In this document: piece by piece, positions 14,001 through 25,407 of the stretch | Position numbering within the stretch: position 1 is the stretch's first letter | Layout of the letters: each line of letters begins with the position of its first letter | NCBI GenBank assembly: GCA_018806985.1 | Contig: JADANN010000122.1 | Location: 540,501 to 604,500 of the forward strand | DNA from: Angiostrongylus vasorum | Taxonomy: Eukaryota; Nematoda; Chromadorea; Rhabditida; Metastrongylidae | Reading direction: 5' to 3' | DNA length: 64,000 nucleotides | Translations under genes and position numbers: made by a program | Notes under the pieces: generated by a model | Databases searched by the model: none | The model's input: only the letters and a program-made list of their open reading frames with translations | Told to the model about the DNA's origin: nothing

Positions 14001-17000
14001 CGGAACATTTGGCATCCGCAAGCACTCGGGAAACCTCGGAAAAGATTCAGCCTAGCTGCAATTCGATTTACTTAATACATCAATATAACTGGTTTCTCTG
14101 CGATACTTAACATGTGGAATTACTTTAGACATCTAATTAGAAGAAAAAGCGAGGTTAAGAAGAGCTGAATACAAGAGCTGACGAATATGTGTAACGACTA
14201 CACTTCATGGATACGTCAATTTAGATTGATCTAGCCTCAATTCATCAAGATTAAGACTCAGACTTGTTTCAGCAACTAAACATTTCAGTAAACTGTTTTC
14301 TTGATGAGGAAAACACAAGGTTGTCCACGGCAAGATTTATATAATACAACGCTGGCTGACGCTTCGGCGCTTTCGCCTTCTTTAGAGCCGTTTTATTGCT
14401 CTTAAGCCCTTCAGTAATTATTGAAGACCAGCCGCAAGAAGTCTTAGATGGGTTCGTGTTTGCTCATCAGGAAAACAGTGTAGCATTGACCAATGCTGAT
14501 GTTAAAAAGAAAAGTCGGAGTTGGGATTTGAGTAAATATCATTTCAAACAAGTTACTGTACGGGGATTCAGAAGTCTGTTCTTAAATCTTTAAGGTTCGA
14601 TAAGGACAGCTTGAGACCTCCCTGATCGTTCATGTAACCGTAGAACGAGGTCTTGAATCATGAGAAATCACAGCTACCTGCGGGAATCGAGATGCGGTGC
14701 ATAGCGGCGGCGTTCGGATAACCCGCTCTCGGTCGCCAATACAAGTCCTTGGGCACTGGTTTTGGATCCCTGAATGAAGTAATTGAATGAAATTTTATTT
14801 AGAAGCAAATGTACCTAATAACATGCCTAGAAGCTAAAGTAAGCCCTGATAGTGGCCTGGAAGCTTGTAAACAAATAATAACAATGAGCTCAAAAGCATG
14901 TTCATGATAGGTAGTTGAGTCTCATCACTTTCGTGTTCTCAAGTGCATTCCCTGTACGCCTGGTTGAATGCAGTTCGAGAACTCTATACCTCATTATTTT
15001 TTTCATCCGAAATTTGTCCTCCGTATCTCTCAGGCAAACAGTTAGAATCGGCAATCTCAAGAATCTCCTGTCGCCAGTTTTTTCCAGTGATTGCGATACG
15101 ACTCTTTTCATGCTCGGCAACAAACGAGGACAGCGCGGCCCTGTAATGACGTATAACTATTTCCGCCCATCATCTAGCTGTCTGTAAACAGGAAATTTTG
15201 TTAATACTTTGGATGATAGGGCCTAAATTGAAAATCAAGATCTATGAGAAATTCACCAAATCACGTTGATGTAACTGGGTGTATTGATGATGATGAAACG
15301 TCCGACAAATTCTCGATAATGCTGGGCGATCAGTTGCCATGAAGTGCGAAACGGCCCTGGAAAAGTTCGATGGAGTCCAACTATCACAATTTACATATCA
15401 AAGGATGGTTTTTTTCTTCAGCCAAGAATGTTTTCTTATGCCAATGCTTTCCAAAGCAGCACAAGCATCCGAGATTGTAAACAGTAATCTTACCTGTTAG
15501 AAACTAAAGTCACGAGGCTACTTAGCGCTTGCCCATGTGGTTAATCGGGCCACGCTAAGCGCAGGCTAGAACCGACAATGTACTTCGAGAAACAGGTGGA
15601 TTCAAAAGATTGACCACGCCTACTACAAGCTCGTGTAAACAGGCTACTCATGAGTATAAACAGCTCTCATCGTAGAATACAGCTGGCTAGCAGTGGTATT
15701 CTCACGGCAAAGACAATAGGAATAAAAAGGACGCACGGAAAAGTGTGATGTGCTTTTAGTCCCTCAAGCGATGGAAACTTGCTGGGATCTGGCCCTCAGT
15801 GTTTTTTTGATACTTGATTCACTCGATCATCAAAGTATGGGTGATACAGGTGATCGAGAGGCATAACGTTGTTCCACTCACGATGAGCGATTCATTCCCT
15901 TCATTTGTTTTATATGATATGGTTCATACAAAAACTGCTACATCTTCCATCAAATGAGCGATTTCTTTTCCATCACATCGTAGGTATAATGGAGATAAAG
16001 CTTGTTGGTTAAATTCTAGACTTTCTAAAAACTAAGAAGTTTTCAAAGTCGTTCAGTGATGTTCTCCAGGAATTGACGCGCATACCATTCAGAACACCGA
16101 GCAGTGTCGGATCGAAGCTGAGGCCGTCAAGGTCAAAAATGTAGTACACGTAGCATTGTACACCCGTTCTTGCTTCCATCTAAACACGAGTTCATTGTTT
16201 AAACAAGGAAAAACAACAAACATTCAAAGAACATAAAATGATGGCGAAGGTCAGACTGTGTCATCTATGACAGTCAGGGAAACGAACTGCATCAAATACG
16301 TTGGCATCAGAAGCGAATAAAATCAGATGAACAGACCTCCATCATCAGTGACAGAATCTTCTCAAAGTTTCTGTAGAGTTGATGCAAATACTCCGTCGGT
16401 TGAACCGATTTCATCACTCCCCCAATATCGACACGACCTGAAATTTGTCGATGTCGATCCGCCAAAATCACCGACCTATACTGGAAGTGTTCTATCTCAG
16501 AACATTAGTTGGCAGTGCCAGCAGTCTTCCAATGTTAGCATTCAATTCGCAAAAAACTCGCCAAGATACCCTGAATTTTGAGAAGATTTGAGATAACGAG
16601 CCTGTTGTTGCGAATTTTTTGCTGAAACCTTTGAAATCCTTTCAACTAATAGTAGAATCCTGTATGCTTATCTATGATTTTTTCCAATTTTTAATTCTTC
16701 CTTTCGAAATAATTTCTGTTTTTCAGACGTCTTAAGTGTAAGCGTTGTATTTTCTCAGCTTTTTTATAATCACAACTGACAGCTTTAAACCAAAAGTGAG
16801 TTAAGAAAAGCATTTGAAACTAGAAATGTAAAAGTTCCCTTCCAACGGTTTCACCCACCCACATCGTGGCTGGGAGGTGTTCCTGAGTGTCGGGCTGCGA
16901 TGTACAGCTGGGAATTCGTCCTCCCCAGCAAGGGTCTCCCAAAGCTGAGGAGTCACGGTGTTTCCGTCAGGAAGCCCACCCTAAGAGTAAACCAATACCA

Positions 17001-17982
17001 GAATCCACCATCGACCTGGTATGAAACTAGTCGCATGGTGGTACATGAAGACCCGGGGCAGACTTTAGCCAGGCTGACCTCAGGACTCCAGGAAAACACA
17101 ACGGCTAAACCTGCAAAGCCCAGAAAAAAATGAAGATAATGTTGGGGCCGCACAAGCAGTAAAGACGGGCCATCCCAGTATCTAAGTATCCAAGTATAAA
17201 AGTCCAGAGATGAAGAATTCTGTAATTTTATGAGATTTTCAGTCCTATCGATTCATCCAACCTGAGAAAAAATTCTTGCACATTGATTCACAGATCGATA
17301 TTCGTATAATTTTGGTTTAAAATTCGTAGAGTGACTTTTTTGAAAACCAGTTCCTTCTACATGCTCGAAAAATCAAACTGGTGGCTAAAGAACTGGTTAA
17401 AGACGTCCACCGTCAATGACTAAAAATTTAGATCTGAATGTTTAATGTAAAGTTACTGAAGATATATCAGCATGTTGCCAATGGAAAAACCTTTGTTTCT
17501 CAGCATCGCCTTTCACTTTCATTTACTCACCACATTGGTCCACAACAATGAGATGATCACCATCCTTTCGATTTGGTCCGACTATAGAAATCGGTGCGTA
17601 CTCGGCTGTCAGCTGCAAGCGATCTCATTCACTTTGTTCCGAGGATTTCCAAAGAAGCGAGACCCACTGACTGGCCACTGGAAAACCACCCACCGCAGAG
17701 CGCTGCAGTCCACGAGCGTCTTCGTCTAAGTAACGTTCTCTGCGCCACTTCAGGTGTTTTCGAAGATTGTGAACCGTTTTCGGTATATTGAACTCATATG
17801 ACTGCAGCCATCGGAGGATATTGAAGTGGGTGTCGTAGCGAGGGTGTAAAATGTCCGCAACTTGCGACCGAACCTGCGATTCTGCTGTTACTCGATGGAA
17901 TAGCTACAGAAAGAAAAAAAAGATGAAAAGGAACCTGCTCGACGATGTTTGTGCTGGATTCCGGTTCAGCACATAGTGGCAT
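8071..17982 (-). CDS. CRAL-TRIO (SEC14-like) and GOLD domain protein
   Basis: Exons in gene order: 17935-17982 (ATG at 17982), 17694-17903, 17531-17612, 16337-16437, 16086-16179, 15257-15356, 14990-15140, 14678-14769, 9024-9136 and 8071-8200 (stop TAG). Phases agree at nearly every junction. The CRAL-TRIO N part is ILRWLQSYEFN and NLRKHLKWRRER. The lipid-binding core is YAPISIVGPNRKDGD, RVDIGGVMKSVQPTEYLH, YYIFDLDGLSFDPTLLGV, FIIINTPSYINVIW, ITGKNWRQEIL and CLPERYGG. The GOLD part is PVPKDLYWRP, DEWEVLHSP, ERAGFYRLK and LANDTAWLFP. Known relatives bind or shuttle phosphoinositides and other lipids between membranes. The donor at 14990 is one base out of phase with 14769; dropping one A from the A7 run at 14997-15003 gives a perfect join. 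About 30-50 residues of early GOLD between 14677 and 9137 were not found; that intron region is full of repeats. The first intron is only 31 bases. Confidence 0.92.
8405..8677 (-). repeat. family A SINE-like copy
   Basis: Reversed copy with CTCTCGGCGTTGATCAATCC at left and a diverged head at right. In the last intron of the CRAL-TRIO/GOLD gene. Confidence 0.8.
10660..10912 (-). repeat. family A SINE-like copy
   Basis: Diverged reversed copy: ATTCGACGTTGATCAATACC at left, then GAATGCATATCTTGCCC and the body. Same large intron. Confidence 0.7.
11575..11893 (+). repeat. family C tRNA-headed SINE-like copy
   Basis: Head GTAGAGCAGTGGTTAGTGAT, body CTCAAGCAGCAGCCGAAACC and end AGTGCTGGGATCCGCACAGT. 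A 119-codon open frame across it is repeat-derived. Confidence 0.7.
11950..12215 (+). repeat. family C body copy
   Basis: AGAAATTGGTACCACATTTG, CTTCAAGAAGAAGCCGAA and TGATGATGGATCAAGTGAAA; diverged. Confidence 0.6.
12592..12640 (-). repeat. family B tail fragment
   Basis: GGCAGAGTATTATGTGAAAT and CATTGACGCTGAGAT match the reversed family B 3' part. Confidence 0.5.
12836..12978 (+). repeat. family B SINE-like copy
   Basis: CATGGTGTAGTGGTGAACGC head, CCACCGCAGACACC body and ATCTCAACACCATTGTGGTT. Confidence 0.75.
14354..14389 (-). ncRNA. hammerhead-ribozyme-like motif 4
   Basis: Stem I GGCT/AGCC, core CTAAAGA, stem II GGCG-AAAG-CGCC (fully paired with a different sequence from motifs 1 and 2), GAAGC instead of GAAAC, cleavage triplet GTC. 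It lies between the 14.68 and 9.14 kb exons of the CRAL-TRIO/GOLD gene. Confidence 0.5.
16850..17195 (+). repeat. family D repeat copy
   Basis: Runs from CACCCACATCGTGGCTGGGA to GACGGGCCATCCCAGTATCT; shared with 39.5 and 60.6 kb. No tRNA-like head seen. Confidence 0.75.
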
Positions 17983-18311
17983 AACTACAAGTACAAAAAA
18001 ATGAAATGAGTAACTACAAGATAATTCTGGAACAAAAATGGACAAAACGAGAACTGTGAAATTTTCGAAGTTTACTGATATAAAGTTAGTGGATCCACAT
18101 TTAACGCAAGTATAGAAGATACAAAAATATGCTAATTAAAGACTGCAATTCCCCCTCCTCATTTGTTGCTAGAAGCCTGAACACCAGAAAAGGAAAGGAT
18201 GCGGAACCAAAGATACAAGAAGAGATGGATTTTAATTTGCGAGAAGACTGCAAACACGGTGACCTTTTCAGTAGGGTTCTCGTATTCAGGGCACCTGAGC
18301 TATGAACATAC

Positions 18312-18480
18312 CACTATTACAGAAGCCCATGGGAGCTGAACTATGTTGTGACTGATATGGTGGTTAACCAATACTTTGCCGTAAAAGAGGAGTCCTCTGG
18401 ACATTCCAGTGTTGTGAATCATTTTTAATGGATTCGTACAAGTTTCTCTTTGGATGAATCGTCTATACAACCTTTCCCCT
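18312..18480 (-). CDS. possible orphan exon
   Basis: A 56-codon frame is open between a good acceptor (TGTTAG) and a good donor (GTATGT) on the - strand. It reads GERLYRRFIQRE near its start and GLLFYGKVLVNHH later. I do not recognise it, and no neighbouring exons of the same gene were found. It lies just upstream of the CRAL-TRIO/GOLD start but does not resemble that family's N-terminus. It could be chance. Confidence 0.2.
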
Positions 18481-19146
18481 CTAACATGAAAAAGCGTTAG
18501 TGTCATCGCACAGCAGAAAGGAAAAAAGAACTACAAAAACAAAACGTTCAAAAGTATTAAAAAATACTGAGCAGTTCACTTTCTTAGTGCTGACAATGCT
18601 GATAACCTATCGAGGAGGATCATGCTAAGGACTATAATTTTCGCGGGTCAATGTCTTAATGCTCACATCCAAATTATTCCGCTTTCTGAAATGGGTATTA
18701 ATCTGTTCCAAACACTAGTAAGAACCCTAGGAAAGAGAAGAAAGAGTGAAGATAGCAGGAATGAAGGGAAGTGTAAATTCAATTCTGTTCACAGAAAAAA
18801 GTGGCCACGGGAGCCACCAGTAGATGACTTGCAGCAGATTCCTATAATGTGCTGTTTCATCGCGATTCAGCTTCCGCTCTCATCGCTAGCGATCATAACC
18901 GACAAATAGTACGTCGAGGCGAAATAGTGCCGCCTAAGCTCTTTTCTACGACACTGCAGAGAACGATAAAGCGACTTTAGCATTTATGAGAAGACAGCTA
19001 TGGGGATTAACGATTCTTCCTAGGTCTTCGTTTCCCCTATTAGCTTATTCTATTCTATAGGAATATTAAGTTTACCGTAATGCTCTTCCACATTCCTAAC
19101 ACTTTTTCTAAATCTAACACATTTACCAGTCTAAGATGCAGTCAGT

Positions 19147-19432
19147 GGCGCGTGTGGCGCAGTGGTCGGAGGCAAGCCATCCTGCAATACACTCATGAGA
19201 TCAATACCCGCGCCGGCGGCTCACCAAGCCTTCCATACTTCCGAGGTCGGTAAATTGCAACCAGACTTGTCTGAGAGGATAGCAGCACTGATTCGATATA
19301 TCGGTAGGCCACTGCTTGTCATTGTAAAGGCCAGATATACATTCAATCAGCTCCAAGGAAAATTAATGAATCGAGTGCATGGCGCAACCCTCAGGGGATT
19401 GATCAGCGCCGAGAGCTTTATCCTTATCCTTT
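19147..19432 (+). repeat. family A SINE-like copy
   Basis: Complete + copy: head GGCGCGTGTGGCGCAGTGGT (A-box-like) to tail GCCGAGAGCTTTATCC. A useful reference copy. Confidence 0.85.
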
Positions 19433-20839
19433 GAGAAGCAATCTACGGTGCATTCACTGCTATGTAACAGCACCTACAACACGGGAAGCTCATAGATAGC
19501 TGCCAATACAGCTAGCATGGCCATGAGATGGAGGATTTCCTGAAGACCTTCTCCATTGAAAATCGATCTTCAAAGCTCTCCCTCTCCTCTCGTTTTTTGA
19601 TTCAGAAGAGTTTAGAAAAATTAGAGATTAACTGTCTGGTTTTTTTCTGGAGAGTCCGCTAGGTGGGGAACAATCCATACTTTGGCGCGGTCATTAAATG
19701 CTGATTCAGTTTCGCAAATTGCGCATAAACGAGCAGTTTTCTCGAAGAGTCGGTTCATGTTTCGCTAAATTTCGTCTCATGGTATCCACCAGCCTTTGAA
19801 TATAAGAGGATAGAAGGCTGCAAACACTACTGCATTGGTTGAAATGTTAGTAGGGCGTTCAGCACTTCAAACCAACAACATAGAAGGAGATTTAGTATTC
19901 GCCGATTAACCCAGGACCTGAATGATCTACTAAGTCGTCCAAGAACTCTTTTACGGCGATGAAATAGAAGAGCATAGGTATCGACACGCATCACCTTATT
20001 CGTGACAACGGAAAAGGTACGATATCCATTCAGTGGAGACTATCCAAACAAATACTTTTTCCTAAACAAAAACTGAGCTGGCAAGGGCTATCTAAAGTAT
20101 CTATGTTCACCTAGATGAACACACGATTATAAGAAAGACAGCGAGGGAAAGTGGAAAAGAGGAGAAATATAGACGAGAAACATGAAGAATGCTGAGCAAC
20201 TCTGAATCAAATGAATTCAATGCAATATGATTACACGCCCAAAGTAGCAGAATGTGGTAGGAAATTGGTTTTTATTTGTTATGACTGCTCGAGTACGACG
20301 TTGAAACTTGGCGCCTCCCACTGATACGAGCGAGGGCGGACGGAGTCGCCGGTCCGCCCACGTCTTGTTTTGATTTTTGACGAATCCATCGAACCGGTGA
20401 CGAAGTCAACTACGGTGGTGAAGTCTTCGTGGAAACAAGTTCCATTATTCTGCTTGTGAGGATGACTTGCAAATCATAACGATTGAGATTTGGTGCATAT
20501 GCGCAAGGTGGAGAAAAAATTCAAGAATTTATTATTCACACATGTAAAGTTGCTTACAGAGCTATCGAAATCTAGGCCTTCTATTTTGCTGTGAGGTTAT
20601 GGCAATAACTAATGGAATGGGCTGCATGTCATTTGTGATCCAACGAGACCCTGATGAAGGCGAATTCTGCTGAAACTCCAGGACAGTTGTACAATACGTG
20701 ATGTCTGCATAACTTCATTTCAACGCAATAAGTGAACAAGAACTTAGCTGTTCTGGAAAGAGATTTTTTCCCACTATACACTTAATAAATTCGATTATTA
20801 ATTACTCTCTTTTTGCAAGTAAGGGGAAGGGATCCGAAG

Positions 20840-21165
20840 CTCTGACTTGAGCCAACGATCAAAAATCAAAGACGCCGTTCTGTACACCAAACAGTCGAAG
20901 GTGGGTGGAACACGTAATGCGTATGAGCGACAACCGATGGACAAGAGCCGTTAATGACTGGATTCCTTGAGATGTCAAACGCTCTGCAGGAAGAACCACT
21001 GACCAGATGGTCAGAATTCTTAGCGAAGAATTTAGAAGAAAGATGAGATGCTCGACGAGTTCCTAGAGCGAGCAGTGGCCCTTGGGGTACTCTTGCGTAC
21101 ACAGGGAAAAAATGGAAAATTTACTGGTGTCCGCTCGAGTCATTTGACGATCAATGGGACTACAG
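20840..21165 (+). mobile_element. RTE-type non-LTR retrotransposon 3' fragment
   Basis: Across frameshifts the + strand gives KDAVLYTKQSKV, then a decayed match to the WAGHVMR..DNRWT block, then TRWSEFLAKNLEER and VPRAS. This is the conserved C-terminal tail of nematode RTE reverse-transcriptase ORFs. Stops and indels show a dead copy. Confidence 0.7.
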
Positions 21166-21194
21166 GTGATGCTGGTGATATTATTTTTTTCGTG

Positions 21195-21285
21195 GCAGGA
21201 TACTATGTGAAATACTACCACAACGATGCTCAGATATTTGGAAAACCCACCCCCCAGGCAAGATTCGAATTCGTGATTAACCTTT
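21195..21285 (-). repeat. family B partial copy
   Basis: GGCAGGATACTATGTGAAAT and CAACGATGCTCAGATATTTG are the reversed 3' half. Confidence 0.6.
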
Positions 21286-22223
21286 CTGGGACCTCACGTG
21301 TCACTCATTGCATCACTGAAACCCTTGTCTTGCCTTTCTCGTAGCCATTCATTTACCCCTACTTATTACAATAAACAACACTTATCTCACGACATGACCA
21401 CTATAAGAGTCATAATGAGAGGAGTCGTTGTGACCAGGACGCCCTTTATAGAGGTCGCTTTATTCCCGTGGTTAGTCGTGTTTCTATACTGAGTTGATAG
21501 CTTCTCCAATACAGATGCTATGTCATTCGTATGATAAGAGCAATGTGGTTGCATGCTAGAGCGATGTAATGTACAGCACGCCATGCATGTCCTTACAGCG
21601 AAGGAGCAAAGAGTACTCTACAATACTCTCATGTTTTCAGCCCACCACTCAAATCCTTTATTTGTCGAGAAATTGTCGTTCATTTTCTAAAAATCGGCAT
21701 GTCCGTGGCGACATGAAATTTGCAAAAAATCACTTAATCACCCTTTTAACAGGTAATTGCATAGATACCTAGATGACCCGTCCTCACAAATCGTACAGGT
21801 CCCAGCAATTTTTCCATTCGTTTTTGTAGTCTTGCAACCATCATCCACGTAGGTCATTGAGTTTATATGTGGTTTCCCCTACGACTCGAAGCTCTGTCAT
21901 CTCCCTCACTAATATGTTGAATATTGATCGAGCTTGTTTTCACTCGAAATCACACATAGTCATGCAAATAAGTTTCTGAGGTTGTTGCAAACCAGGGGTC
22001 AACAGATGTGCACATCTAACGGTTCTCTTCACATCAAATGGACCTGAGCTGATCGAACGCTCAAAGAACGGGTTAGTGTCTTATACGTGTATCGTAAAAA
22101 CCTTATATAACGCCTGACGCTGGATTTTCGGTAAAAGACGATTAGTTCTCGATCACTGAAAGGTTTGAGGAATTCAAAATTTCAAAGATTTATTGAAGAT
22201 AGCTTGCTCCATCGTATTAACAA

Positions 22224-22226
<3 letters not shown>

Positions 22227-22284
<58 letters not shown>
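22227..22284. repeat. (TA)n microsatellite
   Basis: An almost pure TA tract of about 58 bases. Confidence 0.95.
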
Positions 22285-22287
<3 letters not shown>

Positions 22288-22629
22288 TGTTGAATCCTTC
22301 AATTTTAAATGCATCTGGAGTCAGAGCTTTCAAAAAAAGTTGATACAGTGTTTAAATTTTCAAAAGGTCCAACTCAAACAGCCCATGTGCAAAGGCAGGG
22401 ATATGCTGGGGGAATATAGTCATTTCCTGCTGGATAGAATACCACCTGTCCATTTGCTTTCGTGTTCAACATACGAACTTCGAAGAAAAAAAGCGAAGAA
22501 TACTTCTCGTAGGCTCGAGAAAATCATCTTGCTAGAAGAAAACCACTAGCGTTTTGTAGGCAGCGATCCGTATATTCTGATGGGTTTCATTTCAATAAAT
22601 GAAATCTAATGCTAAATCTTTCTAATTAT

Positions 22630-22925
22630 CTTCTAATTTTTTGCTATTCGCTATGTGCTAGCTGACATACTACCGACTGCTGCAGGGTGGATTATCCGTT
22701 GACAAACAAGTTATTATCAACGGATAACAATATAACAGCAACTGCCCTGTATAAAAGAGCACCGCCGGGTGAGTATGGCTCATTCGAGAAAGATGCGCCG
22801 CTGAGGACCCAGTTCGATGCGCGACGAAGACGCCGGCACCTCGAGAACACGAACAACTGTGGACCATCGACTCAAATCATCAGCTCTGATGAAGACGGTA
22901 CCGTCGAGACGTTAGCCGAATAAAA
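22630..22925 (+). mobile_element. Penelope-like/retrozyme-like terminal repeat, copy 1
   Basis: About 295 bases that match the pieces at 34.5-34.9 kb. In order: GTGCTAGCTGAC, a stem TTATCCGTTGA / TCAACGGATAA, CTGCCCTGTATAAAAGAGC with a TATA-like box, GGCTCATTCGAGA, a CG-rich stretch and finally a hammerhead-like motif followed by AATAA. A 78-codon open frame covers part of it but is not kept in the other copies, so I read the unit as non-coding. Confidence 0.6.
22881..22918 (+). ncRNA. hammerhead-ribozyme-like motif 1
   Basis: Layout: stem I AGCT..AGCC, core CTGATGA (consensus), stem II GACG-GTAC-CGTC, then GAGAC where GAAAC is expected, then GTT as the cleavage triplet. One core change (A13 to G). 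Stem III is the self-complementary ACGT, as reported for dimer-forming hammerheads of Penelope-like elements. Confidence 0.6.
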
Positions 22926-23684
22926 GATTATTTATCAACCTCGTATAAGGTTATCAAGAAAGGAATACATATTGATTAGTCATGCCGAGGTTAATGGAAT
23001 GCCGGCTTTGAAATTATTGTTTTTCTAGTATTAAAGTTGTTTTTAAATTTTCCTTTAAGGCTTAGTGTTCGTTAGAAGTTTAAAGTAACTACTATTTTGG
23101 TATGTAATATAATGTAACCAAGGCATCTAGGGTATTATGCTGGTTGTATACTGAAAAAAACATAGGATCGAACAATGAAGTGAGTGGGATCTCATGGAAC
23201 CACAAAGATCTGCGCAGCAAGCGGTGTCCACCTAAGAAGCTAACCGAAGCGTTTCTTACAAATAGTTCTCGTCGCACTCTTCAGCAGATACGGATTAGGA
23301 GTCTACTTTAGTGAAAAGTCGTGATATTTGGCGGTTCTGGACTCCACTAGTTCAATTTTTTCCACGATGTTAAAAAATATGTGGGAACTGGAAAACATTT
23401 TCTTTTCTCGTTTTCACTTTTAAAGAATGTATTGTTTTCGACCCGTTCTTTTAGAGCTACATCAGTCAACCTTTTTTTCATCCTTATCATCCCCCTGTGT
23501 GTAAAATTCGCAGGGCATGGCGAAATGAACAGCGACGATTGCGACGGCAATGGAAGCCTTGGGTAATGCCCTCTTGGTCTTACGCATTGTCTCTACAGGA
23601 ATGAGTAGAGAAATACATTAGGTACAATTTATCTCTTTTCACGAACGAATACAAAATCTTCCTTTGCAATGATTTTTTTTCAAT

Positions 23685-24052
23685 TTTATATGACCCGTCT
23701 TCACGTCTGCTGTACGGATCCCAGCACTTCTCACATCCAGCTCGTTCCCTCGCCTCCATCGTCCACTAAGATCTACCAACTTTACGTGCGGCTTTGGTTG
23801 CTGCTTCAGGATTTTCGTTTTGCCTTGAATATCATCGAATGCTGCTCGAACAATTCTCCTTGGGAGCCCTGAGATAGCCGATCTGGAGCGTTCCCAATTG
23901 GATTGCAGAGAGTGATTTTTTTCCCAGACAGGTCCGATACCAATTTCTCGACCCCGGAGGGATGAGGGGCTTGGTTCGCCCAAAGCGGAATCGAACTAGC
24001 ACCATGCTCATGATGGTGGGCATCACTACCACTGTGTTATCCGTCCCGTTTG
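23685..24052 (-). repeat. family C SINE-like copy
   Basis: Complete reversed copy: GACCCGTCTTCACGTCTGCT at left, tRNA-like head CACTACCACTGTGTTATCCG at right. Confidence 0.8.
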
Positions 24053-25407
24053 CAATCACTTATCGATGAATACAAGGTGATTTTCATTTTGGACTTATTT
24101 TTTCCAATTTTACACCTTTTGGAAAACTCTGGTGACATTTTGTGCAGGCAAACATTAATTTGCAAAGCTCCAAGTATTTGGAACACAAGACCAACCTAGA
24201 TTGCGAAGTCATAGAATCGTTTTCGAACTTTCAGCATTTATAACGAGATGTTGCTACGACTTTCATAATATTTTTGCAGATGGTCAAAAGGAACGCATTA
24301 TTTAGAGATTCCATACCATAATACGCACTAAAGTACTGGTCTGACCTCGTCACGAGCAAATCTAGAGAAAGTTGGCACCAGTTGTCGGTAGGAACTTTTT
24401 CCTATACATAATGGCTGACGTATGCCTGCGGTGTGGTTATGTGGATGTTTTAGCAGGAGTTAGCTCAGGATTCCAGGGAGAAGCTAGTAGAACAGCATTT
24501 AACGACATTCTTGATGAAGAAATCTGGTGGCCTAATCCAACGAATGCAAATATATTTGCGCGATATGCACACGAGATTACGGGTCGAATGGAAAACCCGC
24601 TGGGAGCTACACAATGTGTTTATGTCAGGTCACGTTTGTAAACAAATAACAAACAATAATTAAGAAATAAAAAGTCGCATCAAGCTATAGCGATCATTGG
24701 GCTCAAGCAGATGGAGAAAATAATAAACTGATACTGGCCCAGTCTTTCATCTAGTTGGTGAGAAAGATGGTAGTAGTAGATAGAAGACAACGGTGTTCGT
24801 TTTTCCGAGTAACTCACAACAACTTTGCGTCTATACAAACACAGCAAAAAAAACTGGTTTTTTTTCCCAAACGAGATTGGCGAGGGACCAATAAATGCCA
24901 TTGCGCTTTGGATGACAAATATTTTCTCTGACATTTTCCAAAAGATTCCAAGGATTGGCGGTTGCGAACACGATGAGAAGTAGAGTATTACTTCTAGGAC
25001 TGCGGGACAGCGAGCATTTATATCGTCTAGTGAAGTGCAAGTTCAACTTTCTTCAATAAGTGCCGTGTTTGATCCGTTGACGACTGTAGGTGTTTTTCCA
25101 AGTAATGCCAATAATCCTTGAACCACTCAAACATGAGAATTCTGGAGGAATTCGCGGAAGACATTTAACACTGACGTCCTCAAAATACATAGTCTTAACG
25201 ATCAAAATCCAATAAACAACTGATAAAATAATTTCTATAAGGATTTGGAATCCGACAGCAACAGCTGCCAATATTGACAGGTATACTGCCAAATGATATC
25301 ACCCATGTTCAACTGCTTTAAATACGAGCCTCAACGGAAAAAAAAACGAAAAAGTGCTGGGATTTACAAAATCAGAATTTTATCTTTTTAGGACAGAGGA
25401 TAAATAA

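Noticed and set aside
19147..19220. tRNA gene from the A- and B-box-like head
   Set aside because: The same head occurs in many copies attached to a SINE-like body, and no clean cloverleaf with acceptor stem could be drawn.
22687..22923. 78-codon open frame
   Set aside because: It lies within the hammerhead-bearing repeat, and the matching copy at 34.7 kb does not keep the frame.
24680..25292. Hydrophobic frames resembling membrane segments on the - strand
   Set aside because: No consistent splice sites or family motif; composition alone is not enough in AT-rich DNA.
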